A DNA stretch of 64,000 nt, from the NCBI GenBank assembly GCA_034440635.1, contig JAOTON010001361.1, positions 1 through 64,000 of the forward strand, written 5' to 3'. Below, piece after piece: positions 45,578 to 57,241 of the stretch (position 1 is the stretch's first letter; every line of letters starts with the position of its first letter). The position numbers and the translations under genes were made by a program. The notes under the pieces are model-generated. The model saw only the letters and a program-made list of their open reading frames with translations. It was not told the origin of the DNA and ran no database searches. The stretch comes from Lepas anatifera (taxonomy: Eukaryota > Arthropoda > Thecostraca > Lepadidae).

Positions 45578-46452
45578 TTATAGAAACTTCTCTAGCCCAG
45601 AGTCCTTTAGGAATGTAAAGACTTTTTCGAGTAGCTCAGGATGGTCGTTCCCGAGCAGAGTTTTTAGGTCTACAGGGATGTTTTGGATTCGGCAGTAATC
45701 TAGCATGGGTTGCCGATGGGTATTGTGCTGGGGACAATCGATGAGAATGTGATAGGGATTCTCCATTGCGTCGCAGGTACCACAGGTACCCGCGTTCCAA
45801 TAGGCATTTAATTTTGTGTGTCCATTTCTGAGTCTGGTTAGAATAACCTCGCGCCGGCGACTCTTTTGGTTTGAACTGAGCCAGTAGCCGATGTTAGGCT
45901 TGATATAGAATAGGTGGGCGCTGTGGTTTGTAGTCCAGTCATTTTGAATTTGCTTCCGGATGGTGTCCTGGAGGAGAGCTTTGCTATCGTCTCCAGACCA
46001 CGTTAAGGGTGCGATCTCTCTAAGTTCTAGGGACTTTTTGCCTGCTCATCGGCCTTTTCATTTCCTTGAATTTTGCAGTGGCCCGGAATCCAAAGAAAAG
46101 AGACATCAGGGGTATCATCGATACCTTTCTGAATATCTGCTATAACGTGGTGGCTGGGGTTGACTACGTTACTGATGGCCTGCAGGACAGATTTAGAGTC
46201 TGAACAGATGACGGCTGAGTTGATATTTTGGGTTCTGATTATGGCTAATGCATTTAGGATGGCAACAGCCTCGGCTGTGAAGATGGAGCAGTTGTCGGGA
46301 AGTCTTTTCTGAAGGCAAATATTTTGTCCCCAGATGCCAAGGCCTACTTTTTCGCCTGTTTTGGAGCCGTCTGTAAATATAAAGGTCTTGTCCGCGTTAC
46401 AAGATCGGAACTCTAGGAATTTTTGGGAGACTTCTTCCTCTGAGAAGTCCGT
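45578..46452 (-). pseudogene. LINE-C ORF2 C terminus: RNase H plus zinc-finger-like tail
   Basis: RNase H shows IFTDGSKTGEKVGLGIWG (Asp 46369-46371), FTAEAVAILNAL (Glu), VICSDSKSVLQAI (Asp 46198-46200) and WIPGHCKIQGNEKADEQAK, so all catalytic positions are present. A one-base deletion in an A-run (about 46035-46039) then shifts the frame, followed by LREIAPLTWSGDD, ILTRLRNGHTKLN, WNAGTCGTCDAMENPYHIL and IDCPQHNTHR, a Cys-rich C terminus common in Jockey/I-type ORF2 proteins, ending at 45578. RNase H would remove template RNA during target-primed synthesis. Confidence 0.92.
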
Positions 46453-46461
46453 TGATAAAGA

Positions 46462-48779
46462 AAACAGGAGCCCCCTTTATCCTACCGAAATGTGCCCCTT
46501 TGACCCCATATAGCATCCGTTTCCTTGGTTGGTTCCAATAAAATATTAAAAAATGCGCTGGCTAAGATAGAACATATTTTGGGCACCATCAGGTTCCACT
46601 AGTCACGGAAAATATAATTCTGGATATGATCCTAGTGGATACCATACAAAAATGACAACACAATTTATAGTTAATGCCACCTTTACAATTGGAATGATCA
46701 TAATGCATAACAAACAACTTGCAATGACGAGGTGAGCGCAGAAACTTCAAAATGAAAATTCAGCTATGATTCAAAGCGAATGTTTTGATCAGAGTCTGAA
46801 AACGAGTCAAACTGGCTATAGATGGCCCCTCAGGGGCCTTTAATTTGATCTGAGGAGCGATCTCATATACAAAGTTGTCGCAAACGGGAAGTATGTCTTA
46901 GCCTTGTATACAGAAATGTAGGTATTTTTGGTTTTTGTCCATTTTTTCCAGGCATTTCATATCGAAATATATGTGCTTACCTGACCATAACGCATCGATA
47001 TTATTAGACCCGTTTCCACTCGGTGTGGCACTTGGACCTATTATGTGGAATACGACTCAGACCGAAAAATAAGATCATCCCTCACTGATGTCGCATAAAG
47101 AAATACTGGAAGACAAATTCAAATGGCCTGGTCATGGCAATAACTACTTATTTTTGGTAAGAAGCTGCGCCAGGTACGGTTACAATCCGCCTATTTCCGC
47201 AAAACTGCAAAGGTTTTTTGAAACTCTCCTCCCAACTGGAAAGAAGGTTAAAAACCTTGTTTGCGAAACTTTTGGAACGACACCGCCCTGTTTGAGACGT
47301 ATTCTCACATCGAATCCGTGAACCGAACCGAAATTTTTCTGAATCGCGACAACACCAACTCTTCCCAGTTGTACCCTGTGTCACGACAGCCTCAGCGACT
47401 TTTTCTGCAGCAGCACTTAAGGTATTGAAATTCTGGCGAGCGCTCAGCTGAACGTTGTTGATTATATGTTTCCGTCTGGTGACTTCCACTTTGAAATGAT
47501 CGATTTGGTTGTCTCTGCTGCTGCTGACGTTGTCCCAGTCTGACGGAGCCCAGGCATGCAGACAGTCATCTGAAATCATGCTCAGCGAAATGTCGACTTC
47601 AAATCGCTGTTACAAGTATAATCCGGGCATGCAGAGATCCGAGGGAGCTGGTGGCTGTCCCCGTCATTTTAGCTCGGTGGAGACGCTCCAAAGACGTCAG
47701 GTGCATGACCTGGGCCTCACAAGACGCCGCACATTTCCAGCCTAAGGAGAACATTACAAAACGTGCCTTAGAAAACATTTCAATCAATGCTCATTGTTCA
47801 TTAGATTGGACGAAGCATTGTCTGAGCTTTATTCTATAATGCCAGTCAAGTCACGGCACCTTTACACAGGCACAATGGGAAGGATCGTTTAGCTGAAATG
47901 TGTTTATCTGAAAAGTCTTGGCTGAGAGTCGTATTCAAAAATCAAAAAAATTCACCCGGTTGTAAATAAATCTAGCAGCGATGGTTTTCCATCCGCCCCC
48001 ATATCTTTGCCGGTACGTCAAAGCGGTGAAGAGGGCCATATCTCAGCGGCTCAGAGCCGTAGCGTGATCGAGTGTCACGCTTCACAGGGCAGCCACAGCC
48101 TCTGGAGCCAAGGTGAAAGATAAAACGAGACTGCAGCAACACAAGGCGCTGACTTACAACCATTTTATACATGAAAGAAGCGGAGAAATCTGTCGCGAAG
48201 TCGGGCCTACCTAAGAGGGCGTCTCATAGGTAAGAGTAGGTGTGTAAAACGATTCCGTGAGGGGGCTCGGTTCACTGCACTGGATGAAGTGGCGCCTGCG
48301 TTTTGCTAGCCTCATTCACTGGCGGATCCAAGGAAACAATGATTCATGGACAATCAAAGGCCGAGAAAGAGCCATCCTTTCCATTAGATTGGTTCGTTCA
48401 CAGATCAAATATAAGGTAAAGCTGGAAAGAACATAAATTTCGCCCTCGGACTTAAGCGTGCATTACTAACCTATCAAAATCGCATTGGGATAAGCCCCTT
48501 TCTGGTTAAGATGCCGCGTTAAAACAAAACAAGCTTTTTCTTGCAACTTGTGATGTCACCGAAACACAATTCGCCTTCCTTGGGGTTGACCTAAGCATCG
48601 CATGTAATTACGAGGCTGGTCGCTACGGTGCTGCTCACAGCACGTCAACGTGGCATGGGCGTTACCATCGTTAACAGTTGTCACGTGAACTGCATGGTAG
48701 TGGAGCTTAGGATTTAGATCGATCGAACTGCTGCAACCAGATGGAACGAGGTTCCTTTATGGTTTGAATTAGGGCCTGA
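46462..48779. other. No gene seen
   Basis: Contains a 143-codon minus frame (47148-47579) without a recognised domain. Confidence 0.35.
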
Positions 48780-48935
48780 AGGCACTTTATTTCAAACTTT
48801 AGTTCGTGCTCTCTTGGGTGAAATAGAATGTCAACAGTGATTTCTCGGTGCGCTATGCATAACTGCTATCTCAGTTCGAAACCCATTATAAAAGTGCACA
48901 GTCTCATTCATGGCGTCACCGAAAATAGGCAATGA
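48780..48935 (+). repeat. Family-2 MITE fragment
   Basis: GGCACTTTATTTCAAACTTT, CTTGGGTGAAATAGAAT, CTGCTATCTCAGTTCGAAAC and CCATTATAAAAGTG match the order seen at 400-1055 (without the foldback). Confidence 0.5.
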
Positions 48936-48959
48936 AAGCACCGTTATGTTAGCGAGCAG

Positions 48960-50370
48960 ACTGTTATAAACCTGCTATAAACCTGCGCTGGCTCGTGTTG
49001 CTGCGAGATCGTGGAACCGAGAGATTCCTCTCCTGCCCCGTGCGGCGCTCTCGTGAAAGTGGTCCTCCGCGAATCCCCGGACCTGCTTCTCCGGCTGCCC
49101 GAAGTGTGTGGTATCTGGCCAGTTCACCCACTGACAGGCAGCCCAGTTCCTCCAACAGATTCAAAACGTTTTCAAACATTTTGCGAGCACAAATGACTCT
49201 TGCAGAGCAGTTAATGATGTTTTGGAGCCGAGTGTTATCAGTTTAGGTGTTGAAAGGTGTGTCGGACCCGGGAGATATCCAGTGAGCTGACCGTCGGCGA
49301 GAAGACTCTGGGAGGTAAGCACTGTGTACGATATGAAAGACACTCGAAATCCCGAAGCGTTGACGTATTACAAGATGCATATGAGAGTCCCAGATGAGGA
49401 CGCATGTTCAGGCCGATATTTTTAACGTCCATGGGAGAAACTGGATCCTGGCCGCGGAATTCCACCGTAAAATCACTCTCGGAAGCGTTCTTAGAAGCGT
49501 TCCTAACTTGCCGAATGTTGGGAACGGTTCCAAGAACAACGAGCTGTGTTTTGGCAGCGTTTACTTTCAATCCACTTCCCCTGAAGCAAAAATTCAGAAG
49601 AGGCTCATGTGTTTTCAATGCGTTGAATGACAGCCTCAAAGTGTGACTTTTACCACTGACAAGCACTTGGTTGGGTGTCATCCCCAGCATACAGGCTCAG
49701 GTCGCTAGCAAAGATGAAGTGGTCGTCATAAGGAACTTGAAATAAGCTCATGTTGTTAGGAACATGGATAAAACATTAGAAACACCCAGATTATCAGCTG
49801 GAATGCTTACACCCTGGGCGTGGTACCAAAAGAATGTCAAAACCACGAAGCATTGATTGAATGAGCCTGGCATTTTTCGTGAAAACGAGAGTGCTCAATC
49901 ACATCAAAGCACTTAACTCAACTCCAGGAGACTGGGGAGGAAGGGTGCCTCAACGATCATCAGCGGAAATGATGTGATCGGTTGTGAATACCAGCGTGCT
50001 TTCTCAGGAGTGACGAGGGCGAAATCCGTGCTCGTTGGAGGCAAGGAGGTGATAATTGGAAAGGTAGACAAATAACTTTTGCTGAACAGAACGCTCTAGG
50101 ATTCTACTGACGGAAGGGATTAGACTGATGGGACAAAAGTGGAGGGATCAGAGGAGACACCAGATTTGAGGGATGAACTACGGCGTTTTTCCAGGGATAC
50201 CGATCTGCACAAGTGAGGATTGAGCTTTGATCAAGTGGAGAAGCGCAATGCCCTGGGATTCAAAGATGAAGCAGATGATGTGCATACTAATACCAAATGG
50301 TATAAGTATGCACATTTTGCAATGTTGCAAGTCCGTGGGCGTGGATAAAAGCCTGCTGAAAACCATAGGC
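48960..50370 (-). mobile_element. Jockey-superfamily LINE remnant (LINE-E)
   Basis: Minus-strand ORF2 remnant from the RT fingers to the C terminus, with multiple frameshifts. Boundaries are the limits of recognisable translation; no tail or target duplication was seen. The family-2 fragment begins directly beyond its 3' end. Confidence 0.75.
48964..50300 (-). pseudogene. LINE-E reverse transcriptase remnant
   Basis: In order on the minus strand: SLIPSVSRILERSVQQKLFV, YLSNYHLLASNEHGFRPRHS followed by a stop (RT fingers), VTTDHII-like text near motif A, a degenerate motif C YAGDDTQ near 49700, then after a frameshift VLVSGKSHTLRLS, SGLKVNAAKTQLVVLGT, DFTVEFRGQ, VSSLDISRVRHTF and, further on, LEELGCLSVGELARYHTL and SVPRSRSNTSQRRF at the C terminus. 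The palm domain between fingers and motif C is badly eroded. Confidence 0.75.
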
Positions 50371-51584
50371 GTAGGAACAAGGGGGAGGGGACAGGGAGGC
50401 TACTGCCGCCCCCAGCCCTAACTTTTTCTATAGTGGACCCCAGCAACGGATATACAAATTTAAGCAAGTGTAATAAAAGATAAGAAACCCCAACGGGCCC
50501 GATAACTTGTCTGGGAAAGTTCTAGATCCACATTACGCCTTCTGAAAGCTTCTTGACGGGGAGAGCTTCGTGAAAAAGGCCAAGGCACCTGCTACCAGAG
50601 TGCTTCCATATGGGCCCCGAAAACAGGACCTACCTAATCAAACTCCGGCCTAGACTGCTCCCAACACAGATTACGAATTCGAATACGCATCCCGTATCAA
50701 ACGCCGAGCAACAGCCGTCCCTCAGACATCAACAGGGGGTGACGAGACCAGCTGTCTTCCATTTCGGATTGAAACAAAACACCACGAAGCTATTCAATGA
50801 AAGGAAATGGCGGCAAAGAACAGAAGTATTCATGAAAATACCTAGTGTAGGCCACTGTGCATACGTGCCTTATTTACACAGAATGAGTGGTTTTAAAACT
50901 GCGGATTATTTGTGGCCCCCTTGAGGTGGGGCCCTGCATGTTCCCTCCATCTTTTCAAAATGTTTTTTATGCCCTTGCTGAAAGCGATGGTTAGCAGTTT
51001 GTCAGACGTTATGGGGCGCATGACAGGGTGAGGTGCAGGAGCCAGCGCGCGGCAGCCTATACCCACTGATGACTCCCACCCCCTCACCTACCTCGGCCTC
51101 CACGCATGTACCAACTCCAACAAAAAAACTGACTCAACTCATCAGTTATGGCATCCGGAATTGCCCAGGTCCCTTCCTTATTACCACCAATCACCCTGTC
51201 AACACATCTCCACACACTTGTGTTCCTCCTGCCTCGTTCACCTGTGCACATCGTTGCGGATGTCGTGTCGCATCGCACCGTCTGCCTGACGGCTCCGGTC
51301 GTCATATACCTCTCAAAACGGCGGCCGCCTATTTCTAACGCTGCTCTGGACGAGCCATCAACACGGGCGTGTTTGAATTGCGGATACGAATGGTCTTGAC
51401 TGGTGTATGTCAAACGGGCACCAATTGCTCAGGAATAGTGTCCATTTTTCAGAAACACTGCTCGTGGCAAAAAACCTCTGACCAATCGATACACATCAGA
51501 TCAAAATTGAAGGCGACGGGTCAATGCGACGCAGACAACGAGTCTGAAAAAGAAGCATTTTGGATGTCACCACTACACGATGAG
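50371..51584. other. No gene seen
   Basis: No recognised element; a proline-rich plus frame near 51033-51338 is compositional. Confidence 0.35.
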
Positions 51585-52250
51585 CTAGGCACAAACAAAA
51601 GTGCACAGATTGTAATGGCAAAATTTGGTACCAAAACGAGTAACTAGATCTGTGTTATTGGTTATAATGACATCTAAACACAGTCCGGTTGGGCGATAAG
51701 TAGGCGGATTGAGATATTGGTGTAAAATGTAGTCCATCAAAAAGTTCACAAGATATCGCTTGGAACAACTACTGAGAGGTTTCAAAACATCACAATATAT
51801 GCCACCAAAAAACCACATTTCTTGTGAAGAGGTGAACCAAACCACACCTCGATATTCGAATTCCACATGATCCAAAAGCAGCACGTATATCAGCATCAAC
51901 GTGACGAGGTGGTCTTAAAAGAATGCAGAAGACTTTCTCCGTTTCCGAGGCCGGCTTTACTGAAATCCACAAAGTCTCGAGTCAACTGTTGGCCGGATAT
52001 ATGACGCGAGTTTTCGGGTGTTCCGCGTTATACACTCTCTGCAAACGAAAGCTCCTCCGCATCTGCTGTCATCCGGCCTCGACATGGAGCGAAGTGTAGC
52101 CGGGCAGCAGGAACATACTCCCAGGCGTGTGAAGGCGGAGCCAGGTCTCACGGATTCCCAAAAAGTTGTCGTCGAAATCTCTCAGATCATGAAAAAGAGA
52201 CAGACAAAACTATTTGAGAGATTGAACATTGAAATCGCCAATCCGAAGAA
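51585..52250 (-). pseudogene. LINE endonuclease (APE-type) remnant (LINE-F)
   Basis: Minus-strand text spread over frames fits an exonuclease/endonuclease/phosphatase domain: FLGIRETWLRLH (the ETWL motif) at the 5' side, then LWISVKPASETEK, LLRPPRHVDADI (the YRPP region), FFGGIYCDVLKPLSS (degenerate GDFN position), KRYLVNFLMDYILHQYLNPP and LDVIITNNTDLVTRF (the LDLIITN motif). This domain nicks the target in Jockey/CR1-type LINEs. Stops and frameshifts show it is dead; the RT half is not adjacent. Confidence 0.65.
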
Positions 52251-52269
52251 AAGCCACATGTGTACCCGA

Positions 52270-52510
52270 CCGATTTCGCCACCTGACTGCGCTCCTGCTG
52301 CTCCGTCTACGCGCACCCCGGCTGCTGCGTCTACGCGCACCCCGGCTGCTGCGGGTACGGAGCCGGGCGCGGTGCCGGCTCCCCGCGCCCGGCGATTTCT
52401 TGTTGGGCTCAGCTCCGCGGCCCGCTGCTGGGAGGGTGGGGCCACGTCTGACCCGGCCCGGCTCAAGGTCAGGGTCAGAGTGCGGTGCGAAGAGCTGACG
52501 GTCACGAGGA
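52270..52510. other. GC-rich island with 24-bp repeat
   Basis: About 2.3 units of 24 bp built on CTACGCGCACCCCGGCTGCT (52296-52360). The overlapping 168-codon plus frame (52018-52524) is antisense to LINE-F in its first part and alanine/proline-rich in the second. Confidence 0.4.
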
Positions 52511-52617
52511 GTATGATATTGTAGAGTCGAGTGAAGTACATGAGTGAAAACAGTGAAGATCAGATTTACTGCCGCAAAAGAAGAGCCAGCTTGAGGATTT
52601 CACAATTCACGATGGGT

Positions 52618-53530
52618 TTAAAGGGAATGTGGCACCTTCATAACGTGATTTTAAGTGAGATAGCCAAGTTGCAAAGCAAGGCGGAAAACCCGGTACTTCA
52701 TATATCATTTGTCTTGGAACTCGATATTTCCGTAGAAAAAAAGATAAAACCTACCTGACACCAACCCCTCATCTACCCCTCGCCGGGCGGCCATTGTTGT
52801 GAGCTACTGGTGTGACGACATATGCTGACGTCACAATGAGCATCAGCCAATCGAGGCCCTTGAAGCATTTGAAGTATGGTAGTGGTTGCCAGATCATGAC
52901 ATCATCCACAGGCAGATATTTATTTATTTTCCTAGAGGAGTATTTTTAAAAACAAAATATTGAGCTTATTTAAAGCGAATGTGGCACCTTGGTCGAATCC
53001 TGGAATTTAGTGTAATTAGGCGTACTTTTTAGTCAATAATAATGAAACCACTCATGATATCTCTGAAAAATATACAATAAGCTCAATATTTGGTTTTTAA
53101 AAATACTCCTCTAGAAAAAGAAATAAATATCAGACTGTGGATGATGTCACGATCCGGCAACCACTACCATACTTGAAACGCTTCAAGGGCTTCGATTGGC
53201 TGATGCTCATTGTGACGTCAGCATATGTCGTCACACCAGTAGCTCACAACAATGGCCGCCGGCGACGGGGGGCTGAAGGAGGCTGGTGTCAGGTAGGTTT
53301 TAACTTTTTTCTACGGAAATATCGAGTTCCAAGTCAAATGAAATATGGAGTACCGAGTTTTCCGACCTGCTTTACAACTTGGCTATCTCAGTTAAAATCA
53401 CGTTGTGAAGGTGCCACATTCCCTTTAACATTTTTCAGAGAAATCATGAGTGGTTTCATTATTTTTGGCTAAAAGTACGCCTAATTAAACTAAATTCCAG
53501 GATTCGACCAAGGTGCCACATTTCCTTTAA
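52618..53530 (+). mobile_element. Family-1 TTAA MITE, copy D (interrupted by copy E)
   Basis: Left part 52618-52969 starts TTAAAGGGAATGTGGCACCT; right part 53429-53530 ends GGTGCCACATTTCCTTTAA. Copy E is inserted between them at a TTAA. Removing E restores the block order GAGCTTAT..CATTTTTCAGAGAAATC seen in the other copies. Contains TGACGTCA at 52826-52833. Confidence 0.88.
52970..53428 (-). mobile_element. Family-1 TTAA MITE, copy E (nested in copy D)
   Basis: Bounded by TTAA (52970-52973, 53425-53428) with termini AGCGAATGTGGCACCTT and AAGGTGCCACATTCCCT, near-perfect 17-bp inverted repeats. 459 bp, inverted relative to D. Contains TGACGTCA at 53213-53220. The duplication of TTAA at an otherwise continuous host copy shows directly that the family inserts at TTAA. 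Confidence 0.92.
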
Positions 53531-55239
53531 ACAGCTTCATCCTACAGTGATAATAGGGAGTGGCTTGAAAGCGTCACATAAGCAGCAGAACAGGTGCAGA
53601 CCAGGTGATTCCGAATGACGTGGTGCGATGGATCACTATTAATGACCCGGATTCCATGCACAATGAGACAATCCGGATAGAGTCGAGAATCAGGATACAG
53701 CGATCGTGGTTTCCATGAAACTTTGGCTTGGATACAAAAAGTGTTTTAACGGAGGGAAGAGTCTTCAATCTCAATTTTGTTCACTTTTTTGGCGCACCAT
53801 TGACGCTTCTTTTTCTCCCTTCACCTTCTCTTCACCCAAATTGACAATTTTCTTTAATATACAATGGTTTTGTTTGATGGATGTTGCTGAATTACTAGTT
53901 TTTTTTTAAGTCTAACACAATTTTGGGTTGTTTAATATCAGAGAAAGCTTTACCCTCTGCAGACTACTCTCCTTTACCTCTGCACTGCAAGGGAAATATT
54001 TATCTTCACACTGTCATATTCCGCCAGACCTGCTGGATACGGATTGACGAGATGCGGATTGAATCTTGGTTTGCATTGCCCAAAGCTCTATCCGTATCGT
54101 AAATGCATCCGCATACATCGTGCGATCCTGATCTGGATTTTACATGGAAACTGGGCCAATGACTTAGTTTCCATGGCAAAAGTTCCATCAAAGTTGGACT
54201 GTGGATCCGGATACACCGTGTACCCATCGAGTTCATCAAGTGCTTTTCCCCAGCGCAGTGTTATAGTGCCGGGGAAACAACACTTGATCGACACGAGAAC
54301 TCCACCGTTCATCCTGGCTTACAGTCGATCCGGATCGCGTTTCGACCATGAAAACTAAGTCAGTCTGAAGTCACCAGCTCACCCAGTATGGAAATAACAC
54401 ATATAAGCTAACTCATCGTGCCCCTCCGCCGAGGTATACCCCGCCTTGCTGGATGGCTAACTGCGGCTCTGCTCAACCAGAAGGACAGCGGAGTCCGGGG
54501 CAGACAGCGCCGGAAATACTGATGCGAGCGTACCAGCGGCAGATGGATTGCCTGATGAGAGGATCTTAATTAACGTTTACCCAAATACGATAAAAGGAAC
54601 CCAATCCCTATCCGTGCTCAGATCTGGCCTTTCATCCGGGGAGTCCAATATTTACACTGCACATCAAAGCCTGGCATGCACGTGCTGAGAGAGAGAGAGA
54701 AGCTGCAGGTGACTGATAGCTTTTTTAGGATGCAGATCCTCGGCTATCTTCAAACGTATCACTAGGTGAAAATGTTCAACACCAGTTACAAGCCGAGGAA
54801 GAAATTAGGAGCAGTATTGAGATAACTAATGTGGCGGGTGGCTGGCCCGCCCGGGCGGTGAGCATTAGCACCAAGGGTAGTGGGGTGGGAGTGGACAGGA
54901 GCACGGGTGGCCCCGGGCCATCACTTCTAAGGCTGTGTGTGCCATGGACTCAGGATGTTGAAACTACCTCAACCGCTCTGAGCAGTACCTGCTTGTCTGA
55001 AGTCCTGTCCAATTCTACTCACATGTTTGTAAAACGCAGCCAGGTGCTTAAGGCGCGACCGTGCAGTTGTGGCAACCTTAACATACTGGTTCGACTTTTA
55101 AAGCATTTAAGTTTATGACTATTAACGGATTACCAAAATTGTTTCACCGGTCGACCCGCTTAGCATTTCTTGCAATGGTAGAAAAATAACGGGAAAATAT
55201 TTGTTTAAACACGAGGCACTAGGTTTTATGTTACCACCA
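53531..55239. other. No gene seen
   Basis: Includes repeated GGATCCGGATACA / GATCCGGAT words and an ATGGAAACT/AGTTTCCAT dyad (54144-54174), probably a decayed element. (AG)n at about 54689-54702. Confidence 0.35.
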
Positions 55240-55390
55240 CGCGTGTTGGTAACTTTTATAACGGGTTTTGAACTGAGATAGCCGTTTTGTAGAGCGTGTC
55301 AAGAATACGCCATCGGAATATTTAATTTGACCCAAAGTTCTCTGTATAAACCTTATGCAAGCTTCAAAGTTCAAAGTAGGGGGGAGCTTA
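55240..55390 (+). repeat. Family-2 MITE copy
   Basis: AACGGGTTTTGAACTGAGAT, TGTAGAGCGTGTCAAGAATA, TTGACCCAAAGTTCTCTG and CTTCAAAGTTCAAAGTAGGG follow the family-2 order. The ends are eroded. Confidence 0.5.
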
Positions 55391-56603
55391 TTGCATTATT
55401 TAAAGCCATGAAATAATTCACTTCCACCTGCCAGTGCATGTCACGTGATAAATGTTGACAAAAGGCATAACTATGCAACCTTACATGTCGCGAGCAGCCA
55501 CAAGCTGCTAGATTCGTGATTACACGCGATGGTTGGGTCAACCCAGCGTGGTAACAAAAAGGGCGGCATGTTTATTTTGAGTGGTTGGAGGTGGAAACAA
55601 AATGTGGTTTCCTGATTTTCAGACCTATTTTGTCGGTAAATCGTTTTTTTAGAATGTCGGCAAAGTGGTTTATTCCCTTTAATCCCTGAGCGCCAATGGC
55701 CGGTCATAACCGACCACACGTGATTGTATTTTTGCAGCCAGCATGCTTTTGACCTGTAATATCTGAGTTTGTGTTACTGGGTAACAGGGTGCCAAAGTAG
55801 AGCGAGACCGCAGTTCAGCTGGCAATGGGTCTGGAGCATGGAAGAACTGCTTGAACTCTAGCGGGCCAAAGTACTTCATGTGCGTGCTGCTTACGTACCA
55901 AGTGTGGTGCCGCTGTGCACCGCTTTGTTGCCGCCGTCTTGACATATGTTAAGGCTGGGTAGTGGGGGTGGGGGGGGTAAAATTATCCCCGTCCAGGTGA
56001 AGATTAATTTGAATTTTCCAGTGAATGCCCCGCTCGCTACAAGCAAGGTGTTAAGTATGTATGTATGTACATACCTATGTGCTACGCGTCATCAGGACGT
56101 GCAAAACTTGGAGTTCATTCGAGCAGAAATCTGACACGTAGAGCAAATGTGCTCCAATTACTATTCCAACACAGACATCGATCGCCCACCTCAAAGAGCC
56201 TTATACCAACTGACCAACATAGCCAAGAATAAACGGGCAAGAAAGAAAGTCGTTACTTGCGTTCTACATTATCATAGCCAGATGTCTTCTTCGTTTAAGA
56301 CCGATGAGAGAGTCATCAAAAAAATAGTCCAGCAGAGCAGGGGTGCAGCCAGGGCGTACCCCACATTGGTGCCGACGTGCCCCTCGACCGCTGAGAGGTG
56401 TGTCACGTTTTGCTTCTGCCCCTTAGCCTAAGTTACCCTACGGAGCTAAGTCTAGATGAAATAGGACCACATGAGAGCATCAGATCCCTTTTGTGGCAAT
56501 TTGGTGCAATTTACAGTCAACTGGGGCACCTTGTTGCATGTCAAGGCCCTGTAGATGAGTCAGGTACATAATCCGGAGGTTACTGGAATTCTCTGTTCGG
56601 TAA
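55391..56603. other. No gene seen
   Basis: A (GTAT)n stretch at 56053-56069 and GC-rich GTGCCCCTCG-type repeat words near 56370-56430, similar to 57480-57560. Confidence 0.35.
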
Positions 56604-57241
56604 TTAACACGCGCATTGACGGGGGGCGGGTACCCGCCCCATCGATATTTTTGATCGACGGTATATCCCCATCGACGGTCATCGATATTTTTGACATCGA
56701 TGACCTAAGGTCAGGTACGAGGCATGACCTCTCCATTGGAAATACATGGGAAAATGGTTTTTACGGAATAACTCAGTAACGGATGGTGATAGAGCATTTA
56801 TTTTAGCTGCATTAGACTCGCCTGGGCTTTGCGGTTCTAATGATATGCATTTTATATAATTTGACCCTGACCTGACCTCAGGTCAGGTCAAATCCTTGAT
56901 TTGACCAAGCAAGGTCAAATTATATATCATTCGATTCGGCTTGCTAAGAGGATTCATATAGTTTAAGTAGTTTTGCTCTATCTTTACTTTTTCAGATGTA
57001 ATGCCCGAAAAACTGAATTTTACATGTTATCCCTATGACGGGCATGTTTTGACCTCTCGTGACCTTAAATGTGACCTGACAAAAAAATGGTTCAAATGTT
57101 TTCGATGGAGAAGTGGATGGGCAGCCCAACGCCGTTTACCGTTTTTCGCTACCTACCGTGGTTCTCGAGATCTTAGGGGGGCGGGTACCCGCCCCCCGTC
57201 AATGCGAAGGTGGCTCAGACCCCCGTCAATGCGCGTGTTAA
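56604..57241. mobile_element. Hairpin-capped TTAA element 3
   Basis: TTAA at both ends (56604-56607, 57238-57241). Termini TTAACACGCGCATTGAC then GGGGGGCGGGTACCCGCCCC, a G-run/palindrome/C-run hairpin like elements 1 and 2. The right terminus is duplicated: CCCCGTCAATGCG occurs at about 57194-57206 and again at 57220-57232. Subterminal CGAGATCTTAGGGGGG (57166-57181) is identical to element 2. The interior carries TGACCTGACCTCAGGTCAGG and other TGACCT/AGGTCA sites. No transposase frame. Confidence 0.82.

Larger units (their letters stand above)
44773..46452 (-). mobile_element. 5'-truncated RNase-H LINE (LINE-C)
   Basis: Minus-strand insertion with a perfect 9-bp target duplication. The 3' end is a (TAAG)n tail (44773-44792) preceded by CCTAATAAAAAGCCA. 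The 3' UTR of about 0.8 kb contains a TTTAGAATTTGGAA-type repeat (45055-45117). The coding part has RNase H and a C-terminal zinc-finger-like domain. The frame is nearly intact, so the insertion is comparatively young. Its terminal AGGCGGGCAAAGGTGCTATG recurs at 22900 and 24676, and SINE-3 carries a related tail. Confidence 0.92.

Noticed and set aside
52018..52524. 168-codon plus-strand gene
   Set aside because: First half is antisense to a LINE endonuclease remnant and second half is a 24-bp GC-rich repeat.
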